NCBI GenBank assembly: GCA_022571575.1
Contig: JACZXN010000155.1
Location: forward strand, 1-5,277
Origin: Chloroflexota bacterium
Lineage (GTDB): Bacteria; Chloroflexota; Dehalococcoidia; UBA3495
Length of the DNA stretch: 5,277 nt
Direction: 5' to 3'
Within the stretch, counting starts at the first letter, position 1. Each line of letters opens with the position of its first letter. A program made the position numbers and the translations under genes. A model generated the notes under the pieces. The model ran no database searches and was not told where the DNA came from. It worked only from the letters and a program-made list of their open reading frames with translations. Shown here in pieces: positions 4,375 to 5,277 of the stretch.

Positions 4375-5277
4375 ATGACCACGGTCAACAAAAAGCGTCA
4401 GTTGGCGCGCCAGGTCTCCATAGTCGGCGCCGGGTTGTCCCAATTCGGGGCCTTTCCGGAGAAAGACAGCCGGGACCTGTTCGTGGAGGCCTTCCAAGAC
4501 ATGGTCCAAAGCATGGACCGCGGCTTTGAGATAGAGGACATCGAGTGCGCCTACGTAGGCAACTACTCCTCAGACCTCTTCGAGCACCAGGGCCATACCG
4601 CGCCCATCGTGGCCGACTGGCTGGGCATAACCCCCATACCGGTCACCCGCATCGAGAACGCCTGCGCCAGCAGCGGCAGCGCCCTACGGGAGGGGGTGAT
4701 GGCCATCGCCAGCGGTATGTACGACGTTGTCCTAGTGGGCGGCATGGAGAAGATGACCAATCTGCCCACGAACAGCGTCACCGACGTGTTGGCGTCGGCG
4801 GCCGACGGCCTCTACGAGGTGCCCGCCGGGCGGACCTTCCCAGGAATCTTTGGCGCCATCGCCAAGGCCCACATGGACCGCTATGAGACCAACCTCGACC
4901 ACCTGTTGAAGGTCGCCATCAAGAACCACGACAACGGTGCTCTCAATCCCAAAGCCCAGTTCCAACAGACCGTCACGGAAATGATGGAGCGCCGGAAGGC
5001 CCGGGCCCAGGAACGGGGCGAGACGGCGCCCGATTGGAAGACCGACATGGATTTCCTCAACGACGCCCAGGCCAATCCCTGGATCGCCTGGCCCCTGCGG
5101 CTATACGACTGCGCACCGATCACCGACGGCGCCTCCTGCGTGTTGCTGGTGTCGGAGGATATCGCCCATAACTTCACCGACACCCCCATCAAGATCGCCG
5201 GTATCGGACAGGCCACCGGCAAACCGCTCCACGACTCGGAGGAACTGACGTCCCTGTCCTCCGCCAAGGCCGCTTCG
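4375..5277 (+). CDS. Thiolase / acetyl-CoA acetyltransferase, SCP-x-like (3' truncated)
   Basis: The reading frame is open from the ATG at 4375 to the window edge, giving the first 301 residues of a protein normally about 390 or more. AGGAGG (4363-4368) lies six nt upstream. SIVGAGLSQFG (15-25) is the first beta strand. IENACASSGSALREG (93-107) carries the acylated nucleophile C97, and VVLVGGMEKMT (118-128), NHDNGALNPKAQF (184-196) and LRLYDCAPITDGAS (241-254) are thiolase landmarks. The C-terminal half-domain with the catalytic GHP histidine and CxG cysteine lies beyond the window. SCP-x/archaeal-type thiolases condense or cleave acyl-CoAs, and archaeal ones often work with a DUF35 zinc-ribbon protein, which could lie downstream. 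Compared with remembered relatives there is an extra charged segment at about 200-228. Whether it acts in beta-oxidation, ketoacyl-CoA cleavage or synthesis is not resolved. Confidence 0.92.
   Translation, partial: MTTVNKKRQLARQVSIVGAGLSQFGAFPEKDSRDLFVEAFQDMVQSMDRGFEIEDIECAYVGNYSSDLFEHQGHTAPIVADWLGITPIPVTRIENACASSGSALREGVMAIASGMYDVVLVGGMEKMTNLPTNSVTDVLASAADGLYEVPAGRTFPGIFGAIAKAHMDRYETNLDHLLKVAIKNHDNGALNPKAQFQQTVTEMMERRKARAQERGETAPDWKTDMDFLNDAQANPWIAWPLRLYDCAPITDGASCVLLVSEDIAHNFTDTPIKIAGIGQATGKPLHDSEELTSLSSAKAAS

Overview
This is a 5.3 kb fragment of GC-rich bacterial chromosome. It looks like ordinary metabolic and housekeeping sequence, with no phage, transposase, CRISPR or defence genes. 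The gene set fits an uncultivated Chloroflexota-like bacterium (SAR202/Dehalococcoidia type): a double-domain EthD-like protein, a RidA-like protein, a PepT-like M20 peptidase, a ferredoxin:thioredoxin reductase-type iron-sulfur protein and an SCP-x-type thiolase. That placement comes from remembered family patterns, not a search, and is tentative.

Layout. Positions 1-391 hold no convincing gene. They are AT-rich (about 43% GC by hand count over 1-360) and contain several inverted repeats. The last of these is a strong Rho-independent terminator for the leftward operon that follows. On the minus strand, an NUDT15-like Nudix hydrolase (1557-1096) and a tandem EthD-like/dimeric alpha-beta barrel protein (1063-392) form a two-gene operon with a 32-nt gap. 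The Nudix gene has an extended -10 element placed so that its mRNA should be leaderless. Across a 148-bp divergent spacer, which also holds an exact TATAAT facing right, lie the plus-strand genes: a RidA/YjgF-like protein (1706-2122) without the usual catalytic arginine, an M20 metallopeptidase with a TTG start (2328-3422), an FTR-beta-like protein (3709-4134), and a thiolase (4375 to the window end, 3' truncated).

The plus-strand genes are separated by 205-286 nt and look like separate transcription units. The M20 gene has its own terminator, and the FTR-like gene has its own extended -10 and a leader with two hairpins. The spacers after RidA and after FTR each carry a copy of a large palindromic REP-like element. 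The second copy is degenerate and composite.

Functionally the genes do not form one obvious pathway. The divergent Nudix and RidA genes could share a metabolite-repair theme. The peptidase, FTR-like protein and thiolase belong to peptide turnover, thiol redox control and acyl-CoA metabolism. I found no clear new system. The items most worth a second look are the FTR-like protein with a C-terminal extension and no partner subunit here, the composite palindromic element, the arginine-less RidA protein, and the probable leaderless Nudix promoter.
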